Under the pieces are notes generated by a model. It did no database searches. It was not told the origin of the DNA and saw only the letters and a program-made list of their open reading frames with translations. DNA of 64,000 bases, taken from assembly GCA_041941305.1 (NCBI GenBank), contig JBGTQJ010000034.1:36134-100133 (forward strand), in the 5' to 3' direction. A program made the translations under genes and the position numbers. Shown piece by piece: positions 16,807 to 25,482 of this stretch. The stretch comes from JANSWP01 sp041941305 (lineage in GTDB: Bacteria > Bacteroidota > Bacteroidia > Chitinophagales > Saprospiraceae). The first letter of the stretch is position 1, and each line of letters opens with the position of its first letter.

Positions 16807-16995
16807 TTGTTTAAATTTTAACTTCCTGTGCCACAGGCATCCCTTTGGGAAAAACCAATATTTTGCGAACCTGACTTCAAAAATCAATATTCATTTGTCC
16901 CGACAAATTCATCTTGATTTTTTTCGTCAGAACCACAAACTCTTGATTTTTCCTATTGGGATGCCTTTGGCACAATTCTTTAAATTTTTAAACAA
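16807..16995. repeat. 189-bp element with 37-38 bp imperfect terminal inverted repeats
   Basis: The left end (16807-16843) and right end (16958-16995) align as reverse complements: TTGTTTAAA-type AT stretches followed by GTGCCACAGGCATCCC against GGGATGCCTTTGGCAC. The interior has its own smaller palindrome around ATTTGTCCCGACAAAT. There is no ORF. It resembles a miniature non-autonomous element or a large RNA hairpin. Confidence 0.55.
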
Positions 16996-17028
16996 ACTCT
17001 AATCAAAATCAATACCCATTTTAATATG

Positions 17029-17096
17029 AATGAAAATCAAAATGAAAATCAAAAACTGGATTAAAGACAATTTTGATTTTCATTTTAACTTTCATT
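17029..17096 (-). terminator. AAAATC/AAAATG hairpin downstream of lysA
   Basis: The arms 17029-17054 and 17071-17096 (26 nt, 24 matches) pair around a 16-nt loop. They are made of the words AATGAAAATC and AAAATG. Position 58 bp beyond the lysA stop suggests transcription termination. The same word family occurs at 35364-35472, 39465-39562 and about 62848-62880. Confidence 0.6.
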
Positions 17097-17153
17097 GAAA
17101 AAAAGGTACTTAATCTCGTCTGTGCTAAGCTTTACCTTTTTCAACCCTACTTC

Positions 17154-18413
17154 TTAAGAAGCCAGGGAACCCTCATGGTCCAATACTTCCGCTTCCACCT
17201 GATTTCTCAACAAATCGTCCATTGTCTCTCGTTTTCTGATCAAGTAAGCTTTTCCTTCATGCACCATCACCTCTGCGGGGCGGAAGCGTGAATTGTAGTT
17301 GGAAGCCATGGAAAAGCAATAGGCTCCAGCGTTGTAAAAGCAGAGCACATCGCCCTCCTGAATTTCCGAAATTTTGCGGTTGACGCCAAAAGTGTCTGTC
17401 TCACAAATGTATCCTACGACGCTATATATTCTAGGTTTCCCTTCAGGGCGACTAAGGTTTTCTATTCTGTGGTAAGAATTGTAAAACATTGGGCGAATGA
17501 GGTGGTTCATACCCGAATCAATGCCCGCGAAAAGGGTAGATGGAGTTGTTTTGACCACATTTACGCTTACCAAAAAATAACCAGCTTCACTCACCAAAAA
17601 CTTCCCAGGTTCAAAAATCAGTTCGAGGTCTTTTCCATATTCTTCGCAGAACTCATTGAATCGTTTGGAGATGGCTTTACCAAAATCATTGACATCTGTA
17701 GAAATATCACCTGGTTTGTAGGGCACTTTGAACCCTGACCCAAAATTGATGTAATTCAAATCCTCAAAATTTTGCGCCATATTAAGTAGGATTTCGGCAG
17801 CATTGAGGAAGAGTTCTGCATCCAATATATCAGAACCCGTATGCATGTGTAGTCCATCTATTTTCAACCCGGTGGCTTCAATGACTTTCAACACGTGTGG
17901 CATCTGATGGATGGAAATCCCAAATTTGGAGTCGATGTGTCCTACAGAAATTTTGGCATTGCCACCGGCAAAAACGTGTGGGTTGACGCGAATACCAACT
18001 GGAACCTCCGGATGAGCATGACCAAACTGTTCAAGAATAGAGATGTTGTCAATATTGATTTTAACTCCTAAGGCTAAAGCTGCTTCAATTTCTTCGAGTG
18101 AAACGCAATTGGGAGTATACATAATGTCTTCTTGTTTGAACCCTCCCATTAGTGCCAGGTTTACCTCCTGAATGGATACACAATCCAAATTGCTGCCCAA
18201 ACCGCGCAAAAATTTCAAAATATTAATATTCGTCAGTGCTTTACATGCATAATTTATGCGCAACTTCTTCACGTCAAAAGCCTTCTCCATCTGTTTATAC
18301 TGTCTTGCAATGATTGCTGTGTCATATACATAAAGTGGGCTGTCGAATTCCTCGACCAGCTGTAGCGGATCCACGCCGCCGGAGAGTAAGAATTGTCCGT
18401 TTTGAAGTTCCAT
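17154..18413 (-). CDS. lysA: Diaminopimelate decarboxylase
   Basis: A PLP enzyme that decarboxylates meso-diaminopimelate to L-lysine, the last step of lysine synthesis. The chosen ATG at 18413 gives 419 residues (MELQNGQFLLSGG), the family's usual length and N-terminus; an ATG 54 bp further up would add an atypical extension. The PLP lysine is K58 in YACKALTN. The alanine-racemase-like barrel follows, with HTGSD and GSGFKVPY. The C-terminal beta domain has CETDTFG with the active-site Cys and the Tyr of NAGAYCFSMAS. A Bacteroidota-type promoter (-7 at 18508-18515) precedes it, and an AAAATC hairpin follows it. Confidence 0.96.
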   Translation of the reverse strand: MELQNGQFLLSGGVDPLQLVEEFDSPLYVYDTAIIARQYKQMEKAFDVKKLRINYACKALTNINILKFLRGLGSNLDCVSIQEVNLALMGGFKQEDIMYTPNCVSLEEIEAALALGVKINIDNISILEQFGHAHPEVPVGIRVNPHVFAGGNAKISVGHIDSKFGISIHQMPHVLKVIEATGLKIDGLHMHTGSDILDAELFLNAAEILLNMAQNFEDLNYINFGSGFKVPYKPGDISTDVNDFGKAISKRFNEFCEEYGKDLELIFEPGKFLVSEAGYFLVSVNVVKTTPSTLFAGIDSGMNHLIRPMFYNSYHRIENLSRPEGKPRIYSVVGYICETDTFGVNRKISEIQEGDVLCFYNAGAYCFSMASNYNSRFRPAEVMVHEGKAYLIRKRETMDDLLRNQVEAEVLDHEGSLAS

Positions 18414-18507
18414 TTTTTTCAGGAAAGATGTATTTTGAATGGTGAATTTTGAAAGCTTGAATTGCACTCAAAATTTGTCATTCGTACTCAAAATTGAAAA
18501 AAGTGCG

Positions 18508-18515
18508 CAAATATA
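18508..18515 (-). promoter_or_regulatory. Bacteroidota -7 element of lysA
   Basis: TATATTTG on the minus strand matches TAnnTTTG exactly. A T-rich -33 region lies about 20 nt upstream. The leader would be about 90 nt. Confidence 0.55.
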
Positions 18516-18639
18516 GGGATTTGAGGCATTGAGATAAAAAAATTAGCTCCTTCAACCACGTACCCGCCAAAATGATTCAATCAAACATCTATAAAATCGA
18601 TTTGATTTCATTCTTTTTGGTTTTTTAGAGACTACCCTG

Positions 18640-18710
18640 GACTTTATTCGAAAAGATTTTGTTTGAAAAGCCGTCAACCGTCCGCCGTTTACCGTCAACC
18701 GAATAAAGTC
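18640..18710. repeat. Inverted repeat enclosing a short heptamer array
   Basis: The 11-bp arms GACTTTATTCG (18640-18650) and CGAATAAAGTC (18700-18710) are perfect. Inside, 18670-18699 is a run of 7-bp words GCCGTCA, ACCGTCC, GCCGTTT, ACCGTCA, ACC. It lies in the divergent gap between lysA and the sigma factor gene; the rest of that gap holds only the lysA promoter. Confidence 0.7.
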
Positions 18711-18791
18711 TCCTATACTCCCTATAAAACCAATGCGAAGTGAATTTGGCCATCTCAGGGGCATCCCCTATTTTGCGAAAAACTACCCATA

Positions 18792-19331
18792 GTGACTGAA
18801 AAAGACCTCATACAGGCTTGCATTATGCAAGACCGGCGTGCGCAGCAACTCTTGTTTGACCGCTACTCTCCAAATATGTTTGGGGTCTGTAAACGTTATG
18901 TCAAAAGCCGTGAAGACGCTGAAGATGTGTTGGTCGAAGGCTTTTACAAAGTACTCACCAAGCTGGAACAATATTCTGGAGAAGGTAGCTTCGAAGGTTG
19001 GATTCGACGCATCATCGTCAATGAAGCGCTGATGTGGCTTCGAAAAAAGCACAACCTTGTCACCAAAGTTGAACTCAACAACAATCTCGACCACAAAACA
19101 GAAGTCACGGTAGAAGATGAACTCCAAGCTGAAGACATCCTGAGATTGCTCGCTCAATTACCCACCGGCTACCGCACCGTTTTCAATTTATACGTTTTGG
19201 AAGGCTACAAACACAGAGAAATTGCTGAATTGTTGGGCATCAGTATCAATACTTCAAAATCGCAATTGATTTTGGCTAAGAAGCGATTGGGTGATTTGGT
19301 ATTGAAGCAGGAGGCGAGAGATGTGCGGTGA
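18792..19331 (+). CDS. ECF-type RNA polymerase sigma factor
   Basis: 179 residues from a GTG at 18792 (VTEKDLIQAC, read as Met), which fits family N-termini; the next in-frame ATG would remove part of region 2. Region 2 spans about residues 10-75, with the -10-recognition segment around EDAEDVLVEGFYK. A short linker follows. Region 4 spans about 110-170 with a helix-turn-helix (YKHREIAELLGISINTSKSQLILAKKRL). It would direct RNA polymerase to a small regulon. No anti-sigma gene follows: the next genes are a toxin-antitoxin-like pair. Family assignment is firm, target unknown. Confidence 0.93.
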   Translation: MTEKDLIQACIMQDRRAQQLLFDRYSPNMFGVCKRYVKSREDAEDVLVEGFYKVLTKLEQYSGEGSFEGWIRRIIVNEALMWLRKKHNLVTKVELNNNLDHKTEVTVEDELQAEDILRLLAQLPTGYRTVFNLYVLEGYKHREIAELLGISINTSKSQLILAKKRLGDLVLKQEARDVR

Positions 19332-19402
19332 TTTATTTGGAAAGTTGTTTAGAATTTTTGAAAATTGTTTCCAATTTCATCTCAAAACTTAATTTGCAAA
19401 AA

Positions 19403-19633
19403 ATGATGGATCAAGTAACCATCCAAATTCCACATAAACTTCAAATGAGCGCTTTTGAAGTAAGAATGCTTGTAGCCACTAAGTTATTTGAAGATGGAAA
19501 ATTATCTTCTGGGCAAGCAGCGGAAATAGTTGGATTATCAAAAAAAGCGTTTATTGAATTGATCGGCAAATATAGCGTATCAGTTTTTGGATATGATTTT
19601 AATGATTTGGAAAATGATCTAGCCAATGCATAA
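19403..19633 (+). CDS. UPF0175 family protein (putative antitoxin)
   Basis: 76 residues from the ATG at 19403 (MMDQVTIQIPHKLQ); an upstream ATG at 19328 would overlap the sigma factor gene and add a non-family extension. The protein has the UPF0175 layout: an N-terminal beta strand, a helix with LVATKLFEDGKLSSGQAAEIVGLSK, then FIELIGKY. The GQAAEIVGLS part looks like a small helix-turn-helix. It overlaps the next gene by 8 bp (the ATG at 19626 lies inside its last codons). UPF0175 next to DUF3368 is a recurrent putative type II toxin-antitoxin pair. Activity is inferred from family and context only. Confidence 0.85.
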   Translation: MMDQVTIQIPHKLQMSAFEVRMLVATKLFEDGKLSSGQAAEIVGLSKKAFIELIGKYSVSVFGYDFNDLENDLANA

Positions 19634-20081
19634 TTTGGTCATTGCTGATAAAAGTTGTCTTATCGTCCTCTTTCAAATAAATAGCCTAGATTGGTTGAGG
19701 GAGCTATATGAAGAAGTAACTATAACTGTGGAAGTAGAACAAGAATTTGAAGGAAAATTGCCAGATTGGATAAAAATAAAAGAAGTAAAAGATAAAATGA
19801 GGCAGGAAATCCTTCAATTGAGCCTTGACAAAGGAGAAGCAAGTGCAATAGCTTTAAGTTTAGAAAATGAACATTCATTATTATTGATTGATGAACGAAA
19901 AGGGAGGAGAATTGCTAATGAATTAGGCTTAAAGTTTACAGGAACTTTAGGTATTATTATTAAGGCGAAAGAACAAGGAATCATTTCTTCAATAGCCAAA
20001 GAAATTGAAAAATTAAAATCTCACCACTTTTGGTTATCCGAAAAGCTGATCAAACAAATTCTGGAAAAATATGATGATTAA
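19626..20081 (+). CDS. DUF3368 PIN-like protein (putative toxin)
   Basis: 151 residues. The N-terminus VIADKSCLIVLFQI corresponds to the first acidic strand of PIN-fold nucleases (usually D-T/S-S/G-x-L-I). The central ALSLENEHSLLLIDERKGRRIANELGL carries the later acidic residues (LLIDE) and the basic helix, and TGTLGIIIKAKEQGII completes the DUF3368 pattern. D8 and the Asp/Glu of LLIDE are candidate metal ligands, so the nuclease site looks present. It is translationally coupled to the UPF0175 gene. Expected role: RNase toxin neutralised by its partner. This is an inference. Confidence 0.85.
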   Translation: MHNLVIADKSCLIVLFQINSLDWLRELYEEVTITVEVEQEFEGKLPDWIKIKEVKDKMRQEILQLSLDKGEASAIALSLENEHSLLLIDERKGRRIANELGLKFTGTLGIIIKAKEQGIISSIAKEIEKLKSHHFWLSEKLIKQILEKYDD

Positions 20082-20151
20082 TGGCTCTTCTTCAAGGAGC
20101 ACCTTAAATATTCTATTTCCAAAGACATATTAAAAAATCAACACACCAAGT

Positions 20152-21645
20152 ATGAAAAAAGTAGCCTTACTCTTGCTTTTCGTTTTTGCACTTATGCTAA
20201 ATACAAAAGCCCAAAAACGAATGCTTCCTATTGACACCACTGTTGTTACCAAACATACCACCACCATCAATGGCGTCAAAATCAATTACACTGCGCAAAC
20301 AGGGACTCAGCCAGTTTGGGGAGAAGATGACCGCGCCATTGCCTCTTTGTATTACACCTATTATACAAGAGATAATGTCAATAATCGAGACCCTCGTCCC
20401 CTCGTCATTTCTTTCAATGGTGGACCAGGTTCAGCTTCCGTTTGGATGCACATCGCATATACAGGTCCTCAAATTTTGAAAATTGACGAGGAAGGTTATC
20501 CGGTGCAGCCATATGGCATTAAGGAAAATCCTTATTCTGTTTTGGATGTAGCAGACATTGTATTTGTGAATCCGGTGAATACAGGCTACTCGAGAATGAT
20601 TCCAGATAAAGAAGGGAAAATGCCTGACAAAAAACTATTCTTTGGTATCAATGCAGATATCAAATACCTGGCAGAATGGATTACCAATTTTGTATCCCGA
20701 AACAATCGCTGGAATTCTCCAAAATACATCATTGGAGAAAGTTATGGCGGAACCCGGGTAATGGGTTTGGCATTGGAATTACAGGAAAGACAATGGATGT
20801 ACCTCAACGGAGTAATAATGGTTTCTCCTGCAGATTACTTGATATACGAATCAGATGTGCCTCTTTCCTCTGGTCTGAATTTGCCTTACTTTACAGCGGC
20901 CGCCTGGCATCACAAAATGCTACCGCCTGAATTGCAGAACAAAGATCTACTGGAGGTCTTGCCTGAATCAGAAGATTATACCATTCATCATGTCTTGCCT
21001 GCAATTGCCAAAGGTGGTTTTATCTCAGAAAAGGAAAAGCAGGAAGTAGCCGAGAAAATGGCTTATTACTCCGGCTTGTCCGTCAAATCTATTTTACAGA
21101 ACAACCTGGACGTTTCAACCCGTTTTTTTTGGAAAGATTTGTTAAGAGAGAAAACTGGACAGACCATTGGCAGACTGGATTCCCGTTATTTGGGCATTGA
21201 TAAAACAGAGGCAGGAATTGGTCCTGACTATAGTGCAGAGCTCACTTCCTGGCTGCATTCCTTCACCCCTGCCATCAACTATTATTTGCGCGAGCATTTG
21301 AATTTCAAAACGGATATCAAGTACAACATGTTTGGTCCTGTGCGTCCCTGGGATAGAACCAACAACAACGTTCGAGAGAACCTGCGAAAAGCGATGGCTT
21401 CCAATCCATATTTGAAAGTCTTGATACAGTCTGGATATTACGATGGCGCGACTACCTACTTTGAAGGAAAATACACCATGTGGCAAATTGACCCCAGTGG
21501 AAAAATGAAGGATCGCATGAGCTTTAAAGGTTATCGTAGTGGACACATGATGTATCTGCGTTATGAAGATTTAAAAGCTGCAAATGACGATTTGCGGGCG
21601 TTTATCAGGGGAAGTTTGTCGAAGGGAAAGGCGGCTAAGTATTAG
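20152..21645 (+). CDS. Secreted serine carboxypeptidase-like protein (peptidase S10)
   Basis: 497 residues with an N-terminal signal peptide (KKVALLLLFVFALMLNTKAQ, cleavage near residue 20). An alpha/beta-hydrolase of the S10 family, which removes C-terminal residues from peptides. Seen: the oxyanion region FNGGPGSASVWMH, the nucleophile elbow GESYGG with Ser197, the acid Asp431 in YYDGATTY, and the base His465 in SGHMMY. All three catalytic residues are present. It probably acts in the periplasm or outside the cell. A 24-bp gap leads to the next lipoprotein gene, but the two need not be functionally linked. Confidence 0.93.
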   Translation: MKKVALLLLFVFALMLNTKAQKRMLPIDTTVVTKHTTTINGVKINYTAQTGTQPVWGEDDRAIASLYYTYYTRDNVNNRDPRPLVISFNGGPGSASVWMHIAYTGPQILKIDEEGYPVQPYGIKENPYSVLDVADIVFVNPVNTGYSRMIPDKEGKMPDKKLFFGINADIKYLAEWITNFVSRNNRWNSPKYIIGESYGGTRVMGLALELQERQWMYLNGVIMVSPADYLIYESDVPLSSGLNLPYFTAAAWHHKMLPPELQNKDLLEVLPESEDYTIHHVLPAIAKGGFISEKEKQEVAEKMAYYSGLSVKSILQNNLDVSTRFFWKDLLREKTGQTIGRLDSRYLGIDKTEAGIGPDYSAELTSWLHSFTPAINYYLREHLNFKTDIKYNMFGPVRPWDRTNNNVRENLRKAMASNPYLKVLIQSGYYDGATTYFEGKYTMWQIDPSGKMKDRMSFKGYRSGHMMYLRYEDLKAANDDLRAFIRGSLSKGKAAKY

Positions 21646-21669
21646 ATTGAAACCATAATACATTTAATC

Positions 21670-22812
21670 ATGAAAGCACAGCTCTTATCTATTTTTTTGC
21701 TCTTGATTGTTCTTTCCTGCAACGAGGAAAAAGAATTTGAACTAGATAAAAAAAGAATCTATGCCTACCTCGACTTAAAATACGCTCCTCATGAGGGAAT
21801 CAGGTATGGAAAGGTTGAAGAAGCATACAATAATGTTTTTTTCCACAAAAATACCCCACCGAAATTAGAAAGGATTCAAGTTAATTTACTAGAGCAGAAA
21901 ACCAATCGGAAATATTATAAAATAGTATTACCAACCTTGTATCTGGAATACCCTGAATTAGAGATAATTATTGCATTGCCAATTGAGCGGTCAGAAAGTA
22001 TTTTTGAATTGAAATCTCCCACATTTTCAGCTGCACCCCGAGCGTTTTTTGATATGTTTTCAGGTATGAAAATTACAAAAGAGGGAGAAAAGTTGGCTTT
22101 GGCAAAAGAAGTAGCCTACCTGTTTGAAGCTGTTACTTACAAGGGATCTATCCAAAATTGTATTGAAGAGCAATACAATGTTGAGTGTGAAGTTTGGCAT
22201 CTGGATAAACAATGGAGGGTCCTCAATTTTCTTTATCTCCAGGATAGTTTAATCACATTTGAAGTATTAAATCCTGATGAAAAACCAAGGACAGTAGTTG
22301 AATTTGATATTTCATGTTTGGCACAGGAAAATTTTAATCAAAAAAGCGAGCTTAAAGAAAAAGCGAAAAGATTAGAAGCTTTGGCATACAACTATTTACC
22401 TGAGAATTTTGAAAAAATTGAAATTGAAGATACGCGAATTTTTGAAGGATTGAAACGATTGAAAACCAAGGGTAGTAGAGTTATTCGTGATCATTGTATT
22501 ATTAAAAATTTGGATAACTTTCCCAAAATAGCCTTTGAAGCTCGGCGGATTTTGGTCAAAGCAACAAAGGAAATTGGTGGTGGATACTTTGCAAGAGCTA
22601 GCATAGAAGAAATTATTTTCAAATCTGAGGATTGTGCCAGCTTGATATTTGAATTTTTGGACAGCATTCGAATCGGTGATCATACCTGGCATGATATTGA
22701 CAAACCACCTAATTCTATTTTTCAGGATGGAAATAAATTGTATTACATACGAGCGGCAGGTTGGTACATGATGAATTTTTATGAGGAAATAGGATTGGTG
22801 ATGAAGGAATAA
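21670..22812 (+). CDS. Unrecognised lipoprotein
   Basis: 380 residues. The start MKAQLLSIFLLLIVLSC is a lipoprotein signal with Cys at residue 17. The mature part is acidic-basic mixed, without repeats or membrane segments, and contains two segments rich in Tyr/Phe and Glu (LEYPELEIIIALPIE; VECEVWHLDKQWRVLNFLYL). I do not recognise a family. It sits between the S10 peptidase and the SUKH-ankyrin gene on the same strand, with an 11-bp gap to the latter, suggesting co-transcription. Confidence 0.8.
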   Translation: MKAQLLSIFLLLIVLSCNEEKEFELDKKRIYAYLDLKYAPHEGIRYGKVEEAYNNVFFHKNTPPKLERIQVNLLEQKTNRKYYKIVLPTLYLEYPELEIIIALPIERSESIFELKSPTFSAAPRAFFDMFSGMKITKEGEKLALAKEVAYLFEAVTYKGSIQNCIEEQYNVECEVWHLDKQWRVLNFLYLQDSLITFEVLNPDEKPRTVVEFDISCLAQENFNQKSELKEKAKRLEALAYNYLPENFEKIEIEDTRIFEGLKRLKTKGSRVIRDHCIIKNLDNFPKIAFEARRILVKATKEIGGGYFARASIEEIIFKSEDCASLIFEFLDSIRIGDHTWHDIDKPPNSIFQDGNKLYYIRAAGWYMMNFYEEIGLVMKE

Positions 22813-22823
22813 AGGAATGATAA

Positions 22824-25466
22824 ATGGTAATTTTGGCTTTTGATAAAATCAATTATAACATGCTCATTTCAGAACACTTTGAAAACAGTAGGAGAGTCTT
22901 TTTGAAAGGCTTGGAAGAAAAGCGGACCAAAGCAATTTCCATTATTCGGAATTTTGTAAAAAGGCACAAGGATGAAGGCTTATTTGTGCCTGGTTCGGGA
23001 ATACAGGTATACGATTATATGGACGACAATCTCTCCATTTGTTTTTATCACGATGGGATGGGGGATTGCGAGCAGTTTTATGAAGTAAAATATGATTTTG
23101 ATCCTTACACGGGGGAGCCTACGATTCCCATTCCCAAATTCAGTCCATATGAATTGACCGATTATTCCTCCAGAAACTATGAATTGGCATTGTATGAATA
23201 TGGAACCTGGTGCAGCAATCAATATCGTTTATGGGCCTTGAAAGTATGGCAGGAAGCAAAAGTGGTGGATCAAATTCCCTTTGCTTTTTTTGATGATTAT
23301 TACCAGGCGTTTAATTTCGATTTGCTGCAAATGCAGCATGTCGATTATGACAACTATTCTAAGGTTCCGCTAGGCAAAACTTTGCTTTCGGAGGAATTGC
23401 TAATGAGAATTGGCTCCAATAATTTTCACCATCTTTTCCTGAAAAAGGATCAGTTGTACTTGGAAATTGGTTATTTATTCCAACCAAAATTTAAGCTTGC
23501 TTTTGAAAGACAATATGAAAATGGAGAATGGACATACAAAGAAAAAATAGGTGGGAAACAGGGCAGTGTGAAAGATGTACGAAATTTTGCCGGACAATTT
23601 TTACGAAAGGCAATAAAAAGTGGATTTGAAATAGTGGACTTGCCAGAATCCATCCCATTTGAAAAACATTTTGACTTCATTTTTCCTGGAAAACTAAGCC
23701 ATGCAAAAAATCATTGGGGCGAGCAACCAAACATTGAGGTACAACAATTTGAAACTCAATTGAATATCAAATTGCCGAGTGACTATCGTGCTTTTTTAGA
23801 GCAATACAATGGTTTACAGTCCCATGCTTATGATGGTTTTGGATATACCAAATACGATTCAATCCGCCCAGTCATTTTTTATGGCTTGTCTTATAAACCA
23901 TCATATGACATTGTACACCATATCGAAAAATTGGAATACAAATGTTTGCCTGAGTATATACCTATAGGGGAAGACATGGAGTACAATCAAATTTGGTTAG
24001 GGGTTTCTGAGGAAAAAAAAGGGCAGGTGGTTTATAAAAGATTTGAAGCGCCACAGAAAAAAATAGTCACTTATGAAATAGACAGCTCTTTTCAGGAATT
24101 TGTAGATGGCTTTTTTACAGACTTTAACGCAGGTATTGAGCACATTGTCGCAGCCAACGAGTTGAATTATTTCAAAAAGTACCTCCAAAAACAATGGAAT
24201 TGGGATGATTCGATACGTTGGAGTCGGGATGTTATGGATGTTATCATGCGAGCTGATGAGCCCAGACCTGCCTTTCTGGACTTTGCTTTTTCGCAAGGAA
24301 GACGTGTTGATAGAGTATTAAGGAATGGATACAATATGACCCCGGAAATCATTGCAGTTTTTGATAAGCATCAAATCACCATTCCAAAAATGTGTTTATC
24401 CTACAGACTTCAATCTATCCTCAAATCCGGTAAACCATTGAATGAAAAAGAGTTTAGTGGCTTAATTGAAAAAGGAGCAGACCCTAACCTATTTGAAGTT
24501 TATGAGACACTTCAAAAGTGGATTGAAACGGATAGCACCCCAAATCGGTTGGAGATGCTTGAAAAGATAAAGCCCTATTACAGAAAACTGAGCAGTACAG
24601 AAAGAATAGATTTGATAGTGGATCAAAGGGGCTTGTCATTTTCTTCCAACCAATCCACCGTGGCGGAATTTGAACTTTCTGGAATTGATGCAATTTCCAA
24701 TATTCCTTTTCCAGATGGATTAATGGAGTTTCTGAAAAAATATCAGGGAACTGTTCCAAACCTGCGCTTTTTTGAATTTACCATAAGTGCAGGAAACGAT
24801 AATCATTTTGTAGAAATCGATCACGTTTTAGGCCCATCGGAAATGGTGACCAACTATGCTTTTACCAAAGATATTTTAACAAAGAAGGAGATAACTGACA
24901 GATACCTTCCTATCGCAATTACTAAAGACGGTGGATATGTGGTCATCAATTGTGAAAAGGAAAGTAAACAATATGGCTCCCTCGGATTTATTTTCAATCA
25001 CATCATAAGATATGATAGGCATCGAGGTCATCAGGCTTATCGCTTTAAAAAAACAGTAGCAACAGACATCTTCCAATTTTTAATGAAGCTTTTGCCCAAA
25101 CAATATGTCTTTGATGAAATGAGCCTTGAAGCCCAAAAGGGCAACCTCGATTATTTCAAAATGCGTCTGGAAAGAGGTTGGAATATTAATGTATTTACAC
25201 GAACGGAACAGACAAGCTTGCATCAAGCCGTCAGAAATAATCACCATCGATTGGCAAAATTTCTACTTGATAATGGTGCAAACCCCAACCTGAAAGTAGC
25301 ATCTCCCGATTGGGATTCTACCTTAAGCATCGCAATAAAATATGCTGATGAAGCAATGGTTCAGTTGATATACCAGCACAGTGATTTGACTTATACGGAT
25401 GATTACGAAAGATTGAAATCCTACCTGATTAAATATTATGGAAAGGCATATTTGAGGAAGTTTTAA
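22824..25466 (+). CDS. Multi-domain SUKH/Knr4-like and ankyrin protein
   Basis: 880 residues from the ATG at 22824, which has AAGGA 8 nt upstream; an ATG at 22860 (MLISEHFENSRR) is an alternative. No signal peptide. Residues about 1-290 are an unrecognised region with acidic-aromatic patches. Residues about 295-420 look like a SUKH (SMI1/KNR4) domain: the QFETQLNIKLPSDYRAFLEQYNGLQ region, then GYTKYDSIRPV. Residues about 615-755 resemble a second SUKH domain (PFPDGLMEFLKKYQG, YLPIAITKDGGYVVIN, GFIFNHI). Residues about 790-860 are ankyrin-like (TSLHQAVRNNHHRLAKFLLDNGANPNL). SUKH domains are a main class of immunity protein against polymorphic toxins, so a poly-immunity role is plausible. No toxin gene is visible here. 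The first SUKH call is firmer than the second. Confidence 0.8.
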   Translation: MVILAFDKINYNMLISEHFENSRRVFLKGLEEKRTKAISIIRNFVKRHKDEGLFVPGSGIQVYDYMDDNLSICFYHDGMGDCEQFYEVKYDFDPYTGEPTIPIPKFSPYELTDYSSRNYELALYEYGTWCSNQYRLWALKVWQEAKVVDQIPFAFFDDYYQAFNFDLLQMQHVDYDNYSKVPLGKTLLSEELLMRIGSNNFHHLFLKKDQLYLEIGYLFQPKFKLAFERQYENGEWTYKEKIGGKQGSVKDVRNFAGQFLRKAIKSGFEIVDLPESIPFEKHFDFIFPGKLSHAKNHWGEQPNIEVQQFETQLNIKLPSDYRAFLEQYNGLQSHAYDGFGYTKYDSIRPVIFYGLSYKPSYDIVHHIEKLEYKCLPEYIPIGEDMEYNQIWLGVSEEKKGQVVYKRFEAPQKKIVTYEIDSSFQEFVDGFFTDFNAGIEHIVAANELNYFKKYLQKQWNWDDSIRWSRDVMDVIMRADEPRPAFLDFAFSQGRRVDRVLRNGYNMTPEIIAVFDKHQITIPKMCLSYRLQSILKSGKPLNEKEFSGLIEKGADPNLFEVYETLQKWIETDSTPNRLEMLEKIKPYYRKLSSTERIDLIVDQRGLSFSSNQSTVAEFELSGIDAISNIPFPDGLMEFLKKYQGTVPNLRFFEFTISAGNDNHFVEIDHVLGPSEMVTNYAFTKDILTKKEITDRYLPIAITKDGGYVVINCEKESKQYGSLGFIFNHIIRYDRHRGHQAYRFKKTVATDIFQFLMKLLPKQYVFDEMSLEAQKGNLDYFKMRLERGWNINVFTRTEQTSLHQAVRNNHHRLAKFLLDNGANPNLKVASPDWDSTLSIAIKYADEAMVQLIYQHSDLTYTDDYERLKSYLIKYYGKAYLRKF

Positions 25467-25482
25467 ACCTTAAAGTGTAAAA

